A stretch of DNA of 64,000 bases, taken from Seonamhaeicola sp. S2-3. GTDB taxonomy: Bacteria > Bacteroidota > Bacteroidia > Flavobacteriales > Flavobacteriaceae. The notes under the pieces were generated by a model. It saw only the letters and a list, made by a program, of their open reading frames with translations. It had not been told where the DNA came from and searched no databases. The stretch is taken from the NCBI RefSeq assembly GCF_001971785.1, contig NZ_CP019389.1, positions 197,001 through 261,000 of the forward strand. Direction: 5' to 3'. Position numbers and translations under genes: made by a program. Within the stretch, counting starts at the first letter, position 1; the number at the start of each line of letters is the position of its first letter. Shown here in pieces: positions 18,835 to 27,550 of this stretch.

Positions 18835-19671
18835 ATGGCAATTATTACTTTAACAACCGATTTTGGGGAAAAAGATTACTTTGCTGGCGCTATAAAAGGC
18901 GCTATTTATAGTGAACTACCTAATATTGAAATTGTTGATATCTCACATACTGTATCGCCTTTTAATATTTTAGAGGCGGCCTATATTATACAGAATGCGT
19001 ATAGTAGTTTTCCTAAAGGTACCATTCATGTTATTGGTATTGATTCTGAATTAAATCAGGAAAACAAACACATTGCTATGAAGCTAGACGACCATTATTT
19101 TATTTGCGCCAATAATGGTATTATGAGTATGATTTGTTCTGAAATAGCTCCAGAAAAAATTGTAGAAATAAACATACATGATAAAATTCAAACTAGTTTT
19201 CCTGTTTTAGATGTTTTTGTTAAAGTAGCTTGCCATATTGCAAGAGGTGGTACCCTAGAGGTTATTGGTAAAACCATTAATGAAATTAAGCCCATAAAAA
19301 ATATTCTACCTTATGTTAATGATGAAAAAAACCAAATAATGGGCAAGATTATTTATGTTGATAATTATGGTAATGTGGTAACTAATATTAAAAAGAGTTT
19401 TTTTGAAACCATACAAAAAGGACGTGCTTTTGAAATTTATGCTAGAAATTATAAGTTTAATACCATTTATAAAAAATATAGCGATATTGTAAATTTTGAA
19501 ATACCCGAAGGTAAAAGAAATGATGAAGGCAAAGGCTTGGTGGTTTTTAACTCTGGAAACTTTTTAGAAATTGCAGTTTACAAAAGTAATTCTGCCACTG
19601 TAGGAAGTGCTAGTAGTTTAATGGGATTAGGACTTATGGATACCGTTAGCGTTAAATTTATTAATGAATAA
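18835..19671 (+). CDS. S-adenosylmethionine hydrolase / DUF62-family protein
   Basis: About 279 residues of the SAM hydroxide adenosyltransferase family (DUF62), which splits SAM to adenosine and methionine and is related to fluorinase and chlorinase. The N-terminal ITLTTDFGEKDYFAGAIKG, the HVIGIDSELNQEN strand and ICANNGIMSMI are family marks, followed by the beta-barrel C-terminal domain with VDNYGNVVTNI. The start is ATG 18835; an in-frame TTG two codons upstream is ignored. It heads a run with the ABM-like gene (3-base gap) and gldFG (no gap), so these are likely co-transcribed. Confidence 0.85.
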   Translation: MAIITLTTDFGEKDYFAGAIKGAIYSELPNIEIVDISHTVSPFNILEAAYIIQNAYSSFPKGTIHVIGIDSELNQENKHIAMKLDDHYFICANNGIMSMICSEIAPEKIVEINIHDKIQTSFPVLDVFVKVACHIARGGTLEVIGKTINEIKPIKNILPYVNDEKNQIMGKIIYVDNYGNVVTNIKKSFFETIQKGRAFEIYARNYKFNTIYKKYSDIVNFEIPEGKRNDEGKGLVVFNSGNFLEIAVYKSNSATVGSASSLMGLGLMDTVSVKFINE

Positions 19672-19674
19672 TTT

Positions 19675-19971
19675 ATGCTTGTTAGAATTGTAAAAATGGG
19701 ATTTCATGAAATGCATATTGATACATTTCTATCAAATTTTAATGCTAATAAAAAACAAATTAGAAACTTTAAGGGTTGTAAATTTTTAGAACTTTACAGA
19801 GATAAAAATAATCCAAATATATTTTTCACTTACAGTTATTGGGAAACTGAAAACGATTTGGAACAATACAGGCAGTCTGAATTATTTAAAAATGTCTGGA
19901 ACAAAACCAAAGTACTTTTTAACATAAAACCAGAAGCTTGGAGTGTTGATAAACTAGAAACTTTAAAATAA
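19675..19971 (+). CDS. ABM/quinol monooxygenase-like small protein
   Basis: A 98-residue protein with the ferredoxin-like alpha-beta pattern of antibiotic biosynthesis monooxygenase-type proteins: strand MLVRIVKMGF, helix around FLSNFNANKKQI, strand GCKFLELYRDKNNPNIFFTY, then SYWETENDLEQYRQSELF, a hallmark stretch. Such proteins form dimeric barrels and often act on heme, quinols or small ligands, but no active-site residue can be assigned. Its stop is immediately followed by the ATG of the gldFG gene. Confidence 0.7.
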   Translation: MLVRIVKMGFHEMHIDTFLSNFNANKKQIRNFKGCKFLELYRDKNNPNIFFTYSYWETENDLEQYRQSELFKNVWNKTKVLFNIKPEAWSVDKLETLK

Positions 19972-22356
19972 ATGTTAGCAATTTTAAGAAAAGAAATAAA
20001 TTCCTTTTTTGCCTCACCCATTGGGTACTTAGTAATAGCTATTTTTCTATTACTAAATGGCTTGTTTTTATGGCTTTTTAAAGGCGAGTTTAACATTTTA
20101 GATTATGGATTTGCAGATTTATCATCGTTCTTTTTATTAGCACCATGGATACTTATTTTTCTTATTCCTGCCGTAACCATGCGCAGCTTTTCTGACGAAA
20201 AAAAACAAGGCACTTTAGAGTTACTTTTAACCAAACCCATATCTCATTTAAAAATAGTTTTAGGTAAATATTTTGGTGCATTTATACTCATTATTATAGC
20301 ATTAACACCAACACTACTCTATGTTTATACCGTTTATCAATTAGGAAACCCTGTTGGAAATTTAGATGTTGGTAGCACACTAGGGTCTTATTTTGGTTTG
20401 TTGTTTTTAGCTGCTGCCTATACCGCTATTGGGGTGTTTAGCTCTACCCTATCAGATAATCAAATTGTGGCGTTTATTATTGCTGTGTTTTTATGTTTTC
20501 TGTTCTACATTGGTTTTGAAGGTATTGCCGATTTTACATCTAGCAATTTTATTGAACAATTAGGCATGAGTTACCACTTTAAAAGTATGGGACGAGGCGT
20601 GTTAGATACTACCAATATTATTTACTTTTTAAGTGTTACCATTTTCTTTATTGTACTTACTGTTATTGCTATTAAAAATGAAACTTTTAAGAAAAAACAC
20701 CTGTCACAAATAACTACTGCTTTTGTTGTGTTAATAGGACTAAATATTGTTTCTAATTCTATACACAAACGTTTTGATTTAACAAAAGACAAACGCTACA
20801 CTTTAAGCAAATCTGCTATAAACATCATAAAAGACATAGAGTCTCCTATTACTATTGATGTGTTTTTAGAAGGTGAAGATTTTCCTTCAGAATTTAGGCG
20901 CCTACAAGCTGAAACCAAACAACTACTAGAAGAGTTTTCTAATGTAAATGACAATATTGTTTTTAGTTTTATCAATCCGTTAGAAGACGAAGCTACTAAA
21001 GATAGAAACATTAAACAACTCAACAATCGTGGTTTAACCCCCATGCAATTAAGCGTTACAGAAAGTGGTAAGTCATCACAAGCTGTAATATTTCCATGGG
21101 CATTAGCAAGTTTTAATGAGCAAACAGTTGCCATTCCGCTTATAAAAAATAAAATTGGAGCCACACAACAAGAGTTAGTAAGTAATTCTGTTCAGCACTT
21201 AGAATACGCCTTTGCTGATGGTTTTAGCAAACTCACCAAACCCAAACGCCGAAAAATAGCAGTTTTAAAAGGCAATCAACAACTAGACGATATTTACATT
21301 GCAGATTTTCTTAAAAAATTAGGTGAATACTATTTTATTGCACCTTTTACCCTAGATAGTGTATCTAATAATGCTCAAAAAACTTTAGAAGATTTAAAGG
21401 ATTTTGATTTAATTATTTCGGCAAAACCTACCCAACCATTTACAGAAGAAGAAAAATTAGTTTTAGACCAATTTACCATGAATGGTGGTAAAAGTCTCTG
21501 GTTAATAGATGCCGTAGCTATTGAAAAAGATAGTTTGTATAACGAAGCTGGTAAAAATTATGCCATTTCTAGAGATTTAAATTTAACCGATTTCTTTTTT
21601 AAATACGGTGTGCGCATAAATCCAAATATTGTTAGTTCCCTCTACTCTGCCCCAATAACATTGGCTATTGGCGAAGGTAGTAATTCGCAATTTCAGCATT
21701 TACAATGGCCTTATTCACCTTTAGCCGGTTCTAGCAGTAAGCACCCTATTGTAAACAACTTAAATCTTGTAAAATTTGACTTTGCTAACCAAATAGACAC
21801 CTTAAAGAACGCATTAAAAAAGACTATCCTTTTAGAATCTGCGCCACTTACTAAATTAGAAGGAACCCCGCGCGAAATTAGTTTAGATTTAGTTACTAAA
21901 CCACAAGACCCTAAATTGTTTAATAAAGGCAACCAAACATTGGCTGTTCTTTTAGAAGGTGAGTTTACCTCTGTGTATCATAATCTAATTAAACCCATAA
22001 AATTATCAACAATAAAAGACCAAAGTACACCAACCAAAATGATAATTATTGCCGATGGCGATGTTATTAAAAATGATGTGCTTAAAAACAAACCACAAGA
22101 ATTAGGTTTTGATAGATGGACCGGACAAACTTACGGTAACAAAGAATTTTTACTTAATGCCGTAAATTATTTACTAGATGATGACGGACTTATAAACATT
22201 CGTTCTAAAGAAATAGCCGTAGCTTTCTTAAATCAGCAAAAAATAGCTTCAGAAAAAACCAAGTGGCAACTCGTAAACATCTTATTACCACTGGTATTAC
22301 TAGGTATTTTTGGATTTATCTTTAATTTTATTAGAAAGAAAAAATACGCTTCTTAA
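19972..22356 (+). CDS. gldFG: Fused gliding-motility ABC transporter protein GldF-GldG
   Basis: A single 794-residue frame holding two proteins that are separate in Flavobacterium johnsoniae. Residues 1 to about 237 are GldF, an ABC-2 type permease with about six helices (AILRKEINSFFASPIGYL, then MRSFSDEKKQGTLELLLTKP). From about 246 on it is GldG: an N-terminal helix (TTAFVVLIGLNIVSNSI), DLTKDKRYTLSKSA, a large periplasmic domain, and a C-terminal helix near 770-788. The junction lies in a short charged linker (ETFKKKHLSQI). With the ATPase GldA, encoded elsewhere, it would form a transporter required for gliding in the model species. dnaN follows. Confidence 0.93.
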   Translation: MLAILRKEINSFFASPIGYLVIAIFLLLNGLFLWLFKGEFNILDYGFADLSSFFLLAPWILIFLIPAVTMRSFSDEKKQGTLELLLTKPISHLKIVLGKYFGAFILIIIALTPTLLYVYTVYQLGNPVGNLDVGSTLGSYFGLLFLAAAYTAIGVFSSTLSDNQIVAFIIAVFLCFLFYIGFEGIADFTSSNFIEQLGMSYHFKSMGRGVLDTTNIIYFLSVTIFFIVLTVIAIKNETFKKKHLSQITTAFVVLIGLNIVSNSIHKRFDLTKDKRYTLSKSAINIIKDIESPITIDVFLEGEDFPSEFRRLQAETKQLLEEFSNVNDNIVFSFINPLEDEATKDRNIKQLNNRGLTPMQLSVTESGKSSQAVIFPWALASFNEQTVAIPLIKNKIGATQQELVSNSVQHLEYAFADGFSKLTKPKRRKIAVLKGNQQLDDIYIADFLKKLGEYYFIAPFTLDSVSNNAQKTLEDLKDFDLIISAKPTQPFTEEEKLVLDQFTMNGGKSLWLIDAVAIEKDSLYNEAGKNYAISRDLNLTDFFFKYGVRINPNIVSSLYSAPITLAIGEGSNSQFQHLQWPYSPLAGSSSKHPIVNNLNLVKFDFANQIDTLKNALKKTILLESAPLTKLEGTPREISLDLVTKPQDPKLFNKGNQTLAVLLEGEFTSVYHNLIKPIKLSTIKDQSTPTKMIIIADGDVIKNDVLKNKPQELGFDRWTGQTYGNKEFLLNAVNYLLDDDGLINIRSKEIAVAFLNQQKIASEKTKWQLVNILLPLVLLGIFGFIFNFIRKKKYAS

Positions 22357-22395
22357 ATGTTAATAAGTTTGTTTCGGTTATTTATCTGTATCGAA

Positions 22396-22403
22396 TATAT
22401 TTG
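22396..22403 (+). promoter_or_regulatory. Candidate -7 element for dnaN
   Basis: TATATTTG fits TAnnTTTG, 43 bases before the dnaN ATG. A TTTG at 22368-22371 could be the -33 element, but the 24-base spacing is long. Confidence 0.35.
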
Positions 22404-22445
22404 TAGATAGCATTTTATTCAAAAAAATTAAATTCATTAACATAC

Positions 22446-23564
22446 ATGAAATTTATAGTATCTAGCACGTATTTATTGAAACAGCTGCAGGTTTTAGGTG
22501 GCGTTATAAATAATTCTAATACCTTACCTATTTTAGATAATTTTTTATTTGAATTAGATAACAGTACACTTACTGTTTCGGCAAGTGATTTAGAAACCAC
22601 CATGTCTTCTACCCTTGATGTAGAAAGTGATAGTACCGGAAGCGTTGCTATTCCTGCGCGTTTGTTACTTGATACTTTAAAAACCTTCCCAGAGCAACCT
22701 TTAACATTTGTTATAGAAGATAACAACACTGTAGAAATTAGCTCTAACCACGGTAAATATGCCCTAGCTTACGCCGATGGAAACGAATTTCCTAAAGCCG
22801 TAGCCTTAGAAGACCCTAGTAAAACCGTTGTTACTGGAGATGTTTTAGCAACAGCCATAAGCAAAACAATTTTTGCTGCTGGAAATGACGATTTACGCCC
22901 TGTAATGAGTGGTGTATTTTTTCAGTTTTCACAACAAGGACTAACATTTGTAGCAACCGATGCTCATAAATTAGTAAAATACACTAGAGAAGATATACAA
23001 GCAAATCAGGTTGCAGAATTTATTATGCCTAAAAAACCTTTAAATCTTTTAAAAGGTATTTTAGCTGCTAGTGAAGATGAAGTTGTTATTGAATATAATG
23101 AATCTAATGCTAAATTTACATTTGAAAATTCTGTTTTAATCTGTAGGCTTATTGATGGTAAATACCCCAACTATGAGGCGGTAATACCTAAAGAAAACCC
23201 TAATAAATTGGTGATAGACAGAACGCAATTTTTAAACTCTGTAAAACGTGTTAGCATTTTCTCTAACAAAACAACCCACCAAATACGTTTAAAAATTGCA
23301 GGTGCCGAGTTAAATATTTCTGCCGAAGATGTAGATTACAGCAATAAAGCCGAAGAGCGTTTAACTTGTGATTACCAAGGTGACGATATGCAAATTGGGT
23401 TTAACTCGCGTTTTTTAACCGAAATGCTAAACAACCTTAGCTCTGATGAAGTACAACTAGAAATGAGCATGCCTAATAGAGCCGGTATTTTAACACCAAT
23501 TGATGGTTTAGATGAAGGTGAGCAAGTTACTATGCTTGTAATGCCCGTAATGCTAAATTCTTAA
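22446..23564 (+). CDS. dnaN: DNA polymerase III beta sliding clamp
   Basis: A 372-residue processivity clamp with the three-domain repeat of the family: MKFIVSSTYLLKQLQVLGGVI opens domain 1 (shown in part as LLKQLQVLGGVI), LRPVMSGVFFQ and VATDAHKLVKYT mark domain 2, and the end MLVMPVMLN closes domain 3 at the peptide-binding cleft. The length and order are standard. Its place behind gldFG, rather than next to dnaA, is common in flavobacteria as I recall. A strong terminator follows. Confidence 0.97.
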   Translation: MKFIVSSTYLLKQLQVLGGVINNSNTLPILDNFLFELDNSTLTVSASDLETTMSSTLDVESDSTGSVAIPARLLLDTLKTFPEQPLTFVIEDNNTVEISSNHGKYALAYADGNEFPKAVALEDPSKTVVTGDVLATAISKTIFAAGNDDLRPVMSGVFFQFSQQGLTFVATDAHKLVKYTREDIQANQVAEFIMPKKPLNLLKGILAASEDEVVIEYNESNAKFTFENSVLICRLIDGKYPNYEAVIPKENPNKLVIDRTQFLNSVKRVSIFSNKTTHQIRLKIAGAELNISAEDVDYSNKAEERLTCDYQGDDMQIGFNSRFLTEMLNNLSSDEVQLEMSMPNRAGILTPIDGLDEGEQVTMLVMPVMLNS

Positions 23565-23607
23565 TACATATTCTGAAAGTTTAATAAATAACAAAAACCA
23601 AATTTTT

Positions 23608-23638
23608 AAATCCTGATATTTTCTATCAGGATTTTTTT
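23608..23638 (+). terminator. Intrinsic terminator after dnaN
   Basis: AAATCCTGATA at 23608-23618 pairs perfectly with TATCAGGATTT at 23624-23634 around a 5-base loop, and a T-run follows. Confidence 0.88.
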
Positions 23639-23875
23639 ATATCTACTAACAAATGTTTTATCTAAAAATCAATTAGATTTTTCAGTAAGAAAATTCTAGA
23701 TTAGCTTATTAGTGGATATAAATTAATTGTGCTGAACTTGTTCCTGTATTGAAAAGGTTTATAGCCTTAATTATGTTTCATAATACCAACCACATATTTT
23801 AGCACTTTGGTTTTTGCCAACGTTCAATCCCAAAGCTCTAAAAACTAAAAGAACTTAAATTTCCCATCGCTCGAA
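23639..23875. other. Gene-free left flank of the restriction-modification operon
   Basis: No convincing reading frame, RNA or hairpin is seen in these 237 bases. The heptamer GCCAACG at 23816-23822 recurs right behind the operon at 26261-26267 and could mark the ends of the inserted segment. A 7-base repeat is weak evidence. Confidence 0.4.
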
Positions 23876-23920
23876 TTGAATATATTGACAAAAAGATTTA
23901 AGTTTGTCAAAAAATGACAA
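23876..23920 (+). promoter_or_regulatory. Promoter overlapped by three operator half-sites (C-box) of the R-M operon
   Basis: A promoter is visible: TTG at 23876-23878, 20 bases, then TAAGTTTG at 23899-23906. Over it lie three half-sites: TGACAA (23886-23891), TTGTCA (23904-23909) and TGACAA (23915-23920). The first two are the cores of a perfect dyad, TTGACAAA and TTTGTCAA with ten bases between; the last two are arms of a second dyad with five bases between. Binding by the controller protein would cover the -7 element, so self-repression is the simplest reading. Confidence 0.6.
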
Positions 23921-23925
23921 GTCTT

Positions 23926-24243
23926 ATGAAAACCACATTTGGAGAATACATCCGGCTTTTACGAAACAAAAACGAATTAACCTTAACTCAACTTGCAGCC
24001 AAACTGGACTTGGATTCTGCAAATTTGAGCAAAATAGAGAATGGAAAAAGAGATTTCGATGAAAAACGCTTACCAAAACTTGCGAAAATCTTCAAGCTTA
24101 ATCTAACGGAATTACGGAATGAATATGTAACTGACCAAATTGGAAAACATATTTACGAAACTAATTGTACGAAACAACTTTTACAAGTCGCAGAAGAAAA
24201 AGCAGAATATCGCAGAAAACTTAATAAAACACTACAAGCATAA
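23926..24243 (+). CDS. XRE-family controller protein of the R-M operon
   Basis: About 105 residues, with an N-terminal helix-turn-helix of the XRE/Cro type: FGEYIRLLRNKNELTLTQLA, then AAKLDLDSANLSKIENGKRD and LPKLAKIFKLN. This is the layout of restriction-modification controller (C) proteins, which time the methylase before the nuclease. ATG 23926 (MKTTFGEY) is preferred; ATG 23914 overlaps the third operator half-site and would give a leaderless start. The methyltransferase gene begins six bases after its stop. The C-terminal 30 residues are charged and unassigned. Confidence 0.82.
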   Translation: MKTTFGEYIRLLRNKNELTLTQLAAKLDLDSANLSKIENGKRDFDEKRLPKLAKIFKLNLTELRNEYVTDQIGKHIYETNCTKQLLQVAEEKAEYRRKLNKTLQA

Positions 24244-24249
24244 TAAAAT

Positions 24250-25293
24250 ATGAATATAGTATCATTCTTCGCAGGAGCTGGCGGACTCGATTTAGGATTT
24301 GAAAAAGCAGGATTTAATGTTATTTGGGCAAACGAATATGACAAAGATATTTGGGAAACTTATGAGAAAAATCATAAAAAAACGATACTCGACAGACGAA
24401 GTATAGTAAACATAGAGTCTGACGAAGTTCCCGAATGCGATGGAATAATTGGTGGACCACCTTGTCAAAGTTGGAGTGAAGCAGGTTCATTACGTGGAAT
24501 AAATGACAAAAGAGGACAATTATTTTATGACTTTATCCGAATATTAGAAGCAAAACAGCCAAAATTCTTTCTTGCTGAAAATGTAAGTGGAATGTTATTA
24601 GAAAGACACAAAAAAGCTTTAAATAATATTAAGGAAATGTTTAAAAATGCTGGATATAGATTGTCCTTTAAGTTATTAAATGCTTCTGACTTTGATGTTC
24701 CCCAAGACCGAAAAAGAGTATTTTTTGTAGGTATTCGAGAAGACCTTGGTTTTGAATTTAAATTTCCTAAACCATTAAAAAAGAAAGTGACTCTTGAACA
24801 GGCAATAGCTGATTTAAAAGATTCTGTTGTTCCAGCAAAAGATGGAAATAAGACAAATAAAGAAAATTGTAAAATCCCAAATCACGAATATATGATTGGC
24901 GGATTCTCTTCAATGTTTATGTCAAGGAATAGAGTAAGAAGTTGGGACGAACAGTCATTCACTATTCAAGCAGGAGGAAGACACGCCCCTATTCATCCAC
25001 AAGCACCAAAGATGAAATTTATTGAGCAAAATATTCGCGTTTTTGTTCCAGGTAAAGAGGATTTATATCGCAGATTAAGTGTTAGAGAGTGCGCAAGAAT
25101 TCAAACTTTTCCAAATGACTTCATATTCTATTATAACAATATTTCAGCTGGATACAAAATGATTGGAAATGCAGTTCCTGTTAATCTTGCAAAACATATT
25201 GCCATAAGTATTAAGTCTCAGATTGAGAATGCAGAAAATGAACCAAAACGAGTTGTAAAGAAAAAATTGGAATTAGAAAATACTCTTTCATAA
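24250..25293 (+). CDS. DNA (cytosine-5) methyltransferase, HaeIII type
   Basis: A 347-residue 5-methylcytosine methylase with the ordered motifs: I ([20 protein letters not shown] binding), IV (GGPPCQSWS with catalytic Cys72), VI (AENVSGM), VIII ([11 protein letters not shown]), IX ([14 protein letters not shown]) and X ([14 protein letters not shown]). From memory it resembles M.HaeIII along its whole length, including [20 protein letters not shown] ahead of the recognition part. That part here reads [22 protein letters not shown] target is the first guess, but differences in this stretch leave room for another. It should protect host sites from the nuclease encoded next. Confidence 0.93.
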   Translation: MNIVSFFAGAGGLDLGFEKAGFNVIWANEYDKDIWETYEKNHKKTILDRRSIVNIESDEVPECDGIIGGPPCQSWSEAGSLRGINDKRGQLFYDFIRILEAKQPKFFLAENVSGMLLERHKKALNNIKEMFKNAGYRLSFKLLNASDFDVPQDRKRVFFVGIREDLGFEFKFPKPLKKKVTLEQAIADLKDSVVPAKDGNKTNKENCKIPNHEYMIGGFSSMFMSRNRVRSWDEQSFTIQAGGRHAPIHPQAPKMKFIEQNIRVFVPGKEDLYRRLSVRECARIQTFPNDFIFYYNNISAGYKMIGNAVPVNLAKHIAISIKSQIENAENEPKRVVKKKLELENTLS

Positions 25294-25297
25294 ATTT

Positions 25298-26260
25298 ATG
25301 GCAAGTCAAACAATTAACGGTAAGGCATTTGAATATGCATTGCTATTTGAATTTTATGAACGTTTAAAGACAATAACAAGCGTTTCAATAACTGAAAACG
25401 AACCTTATAAAACGGCTAAAGGATTTTTCGATGGTTTTAGCGAACCAGATCAAGATACTTTTAGAATTACCGCCAGTGCTTCAATTAATTTTCTAATTGA
25501 CATTGAACCGAGATTATCGAATGGTATTAGCAAAGATGATATTTTAGTTTTGGAATTAGTTAGTGACCAAACTGGACAAACTGGAGATGTTCGTGATATT
25601 TTGATGATTCGTTCTCTACAAAAATGGGAAATTGGAATTTCAGCAAAGAATAATCATAGAGCAGTTAAACATTCAAGGTTATCAAATAAAATCAACTTTG
25701 GAGAAAAATGGTTAGGTGTTTCTTGTTCAGACAATTACTTCGAGGAAATTAACCCGGTTTTTACAATGCTTGCTGATTTGAGAGCAAAGGACAAAGCTAC
25801 TAAATGGACTTCGATTGAAAATATGCACCAAGTAGTTTATATTCCAATTTTAGATGCTTTCCGTAAAGAATTACTTCGTTTAGATAAAGAAAACCCAAAC
25901 ATTGTAGCAGAAAATTTGGTACAATATTTAATTGGGAATAAGGATTTTTACAAGGTAATTAAAGGTAAAAAGAAAGTCGAGATTCAGGCTTACAATTTAC
26001 ACGGAACTTTGAATTTGCCTTTTGAAAAAGTAAAACCAAAAGCCAAAATTCCAAAATTAAAATTACCAACAAGATTAATCGAAGTTGTTTACCAAGAAAA
26101 TTCAACAACAACATTGTTAGTTTCTTTGAATGAGGGTTGGCAGATTTCTTTTAGAATTCATAATGCGAGTTCAAGAGTTGAACCATCATTGAAATTTGAC
26201 ATAAATTTAGTAAGTGCTCCACACACTTTATTTACGAATCATATATTTGTGAATGGATAA
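25298..26260 (+). CDS. HaeIII-family type II restriction endonuclease
   Basis: A 320-residue nuclease that starts four bases after the methylase stop. The N-terminus (INGKAFEYALLFEFYERL) and the central block (GDVRDILMIR, then WEIGISAKNNHRAVKHSRLS and FGEKWLGVSCSDNY) are the marks of the HaeIII restriction enzyme family. GDVRD with the E and K of EIGISAK gives a PD-(D/E)xK-type active site. It would cut unmethylated DNA at the same site as the methylase, GGCC if true to HaeIII. No truncation is visible, so the system looks functional. Confidence 0.88.
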   Translation: MASQTINGKAFEYALLFEFYERLKTITSVSITENEPYKTAKGFFDGFSEPDQDTFRITASASINFLIDIEPRLSNGISKDDILVLELVSDQTGQTGDVRDILMIRSLQKWEIGISAKNNHRAVKHSRLSNKINFGEKWLGVSCSDNYFEEINPVFTMLADLRAKDKATKWTSIENMHQVVYIPILDAFRKELLRLDKENPNIVAENLVQYLIGNKDFYKVIKGKKKVEIQAYNLHGTLNLPFEKVKPKAKIPKLKLPTRLIEVVYQENSTTTLLVSLNEGWQISFRIHNASSRVEPSLKFDINLVSAPHTLFTNHIFVNG

Positions 26261-26519
26261 GCCAACGCATAAAGTCATACTCATTTGCAAGTCTCTACAG
26301 TCAACATACAAACCAAAAATTGCAAAAAAGTATATTTTTGCTAATCCACAATAAAGAAAAAAAACACAGCAATGTGTAAAAATAATAGCGATTTAATCGC
26401 TAAAAAAAAGTAAGTAAATACAAAAAATTTAGTATTTATCAGAAAGGTTAGTGTGTTCTAATCCGCTACTATTCCTATACTAGCCCCAGTAAGTCTTACT
26501 ACAAAATAACTTTAAGTCA
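26261..26519. other. Gene-free right flank of the R-M operon
   Basis: 259 bases without a gene. It starts with the GCCAACG heptamer shared with the left flank. GCAAAAA/TTTTTGC (about 26322-26341) could be a weak terminator for the nuclease gene. TAGCGATT/AATCGCTA at 26386-26402 is a perfect dyad that could serve the leftward Usp gene, though its T-run is broken. Confidence 0.4.
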
Positions 26520-27371
26520 CTAACTTTTTTCATTAGCACGCTCCATTACTAAAAACGGCACATCTATACTAAATGCAAACGTTTCTAAGGCGTGTCTGGT
26601 AAATAATCGTTCTAAAAATGAGTGCTTTTCACTAATCATAGAAAGTAAATTAATGTTGTTATCTGTTAGGTATTTATGTACGGTATCAAACATGTCTTTG
26701 TAATTAACATCAATAAAGTCATGAAAAGCATTTGGGAAATATGCATCAAAAAATTCCATATTTTGCATTTGTTTTTGTGCTAAATGATGCTCATCGGCCA
26801 CATGTAAAATATAAAGTTCAGATTTGCAGAACGCTACAAGCCATTTTAAAGTTTCTAATTCTTCAATTGTAAATATATTAATATGATTGGTAGTAAAAGC
26901 TATTTTTTTTAAGCTAGAAAACTTACACCCATCTGGAATTGCTAAAACAGGTACATTACAACGTTGCATAACTCTTGCTGTGTTACTTCCAAAAAGAACG
27001 CGTTTTAAACCAGAGGCTCCTTTAGTACCCATAACTATTAAATCTACCTGATGTTTTTTTGAAGTTTGATTTATAGAATCTATAAAATTATCATAATCTA
27101 CTATAGAATGAAATTTATGATTGCTGTTTTTCTTTTTTATTTCTATACCAGAAATAATATTAGAAATTGATTTTTTTGCGGCATCAATTAAGGTTGAATA
27201 TATTGTTGTTGAAGTTGATACAGACATCATATCATCTGAAATAAATGATGACGCCTTTTGAACATTTAAAACATAAAAATCACAAACTTCATTTTTAAAC
27301 AATTCTGTTGCATATTTAATAGCGTTAATAGAATTTTTAGAAAAATCTGTAGGTAATAATATAGTTTTCAT
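26520..27371 (-). CDS. Universal stress protein, two tandem Usp domains
   Basis: 283 residues made of two UspA-like domains. The first (1-145) is complete, opening MKTILLPTDFSKNSINAIKYA and closing with the ATP-binding signature GTKGASGLKRVLFGSNTARVM (shown here in part as GTKGASGLKRVLFGS). The second (about 150-283) is degenerate and lacks the glycine-rich ATP loop, a frequent state in such fusions. Usp proteins respond to stress and starvation; a precise role is not known. The gene is monocistronic and transcribed away from the DUF3108 gene. Confidence 0.9.
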   Translation of the reverse strand: MKTILLPTDFSKNSINAIKYATELFKNEVCDFYVLNVQKASSFISDDMMSVSTSTTIYSTLIDAAKKSISNIISGIEIKKKNSNHKFHSIVDYDNFIDSINQTSKKHQVDLIVMGTKGASGLKRVLFGSNTARVMQRCNVPVLAIPDGCKFSSLKKIAFTTNHINIFTIEELETLKWLVAFCKSELYILHVADEHHLAQKQMQNMEFFDAYFPNAFHDFIDVNYKDMFDTVHKYLTDNNINLLSMISEKHSFLERLFTRHALETFAFSIDVPFLVMERANEKS

Positions 27372-27550
27372 AACTTCAATATTTTGATGTTAAGTAAATT
27401 TAACATTAACAATCTCATAAAACTATGACAAATATCAGTTACACAACCGGTTACAAACTATAAAACTAAAAATTAGTAAAATAATATAAAGCATTGTATT
27501 TTCGGCACAATAAATGATTATTGAACCGTTATAACCATAAATATTACTAA

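Noticed and set aside
23914-23925. ATG 23914 as the start of the controller protein
   Set aside because: The extra residues MTSL add nothing to the HTH domain and the codon overlaps an operator half-site; ATG 23926 is better placed. Not excluded if the message is leaderless.
26386-26402. Perfect dyad TAGCGATT/AATCGCTA as a terminator of the nuclease gene
   Set aside because: On the plus strand it is followed by A rather than T; it could serve the leftward gene, but the T-run is interrupted.
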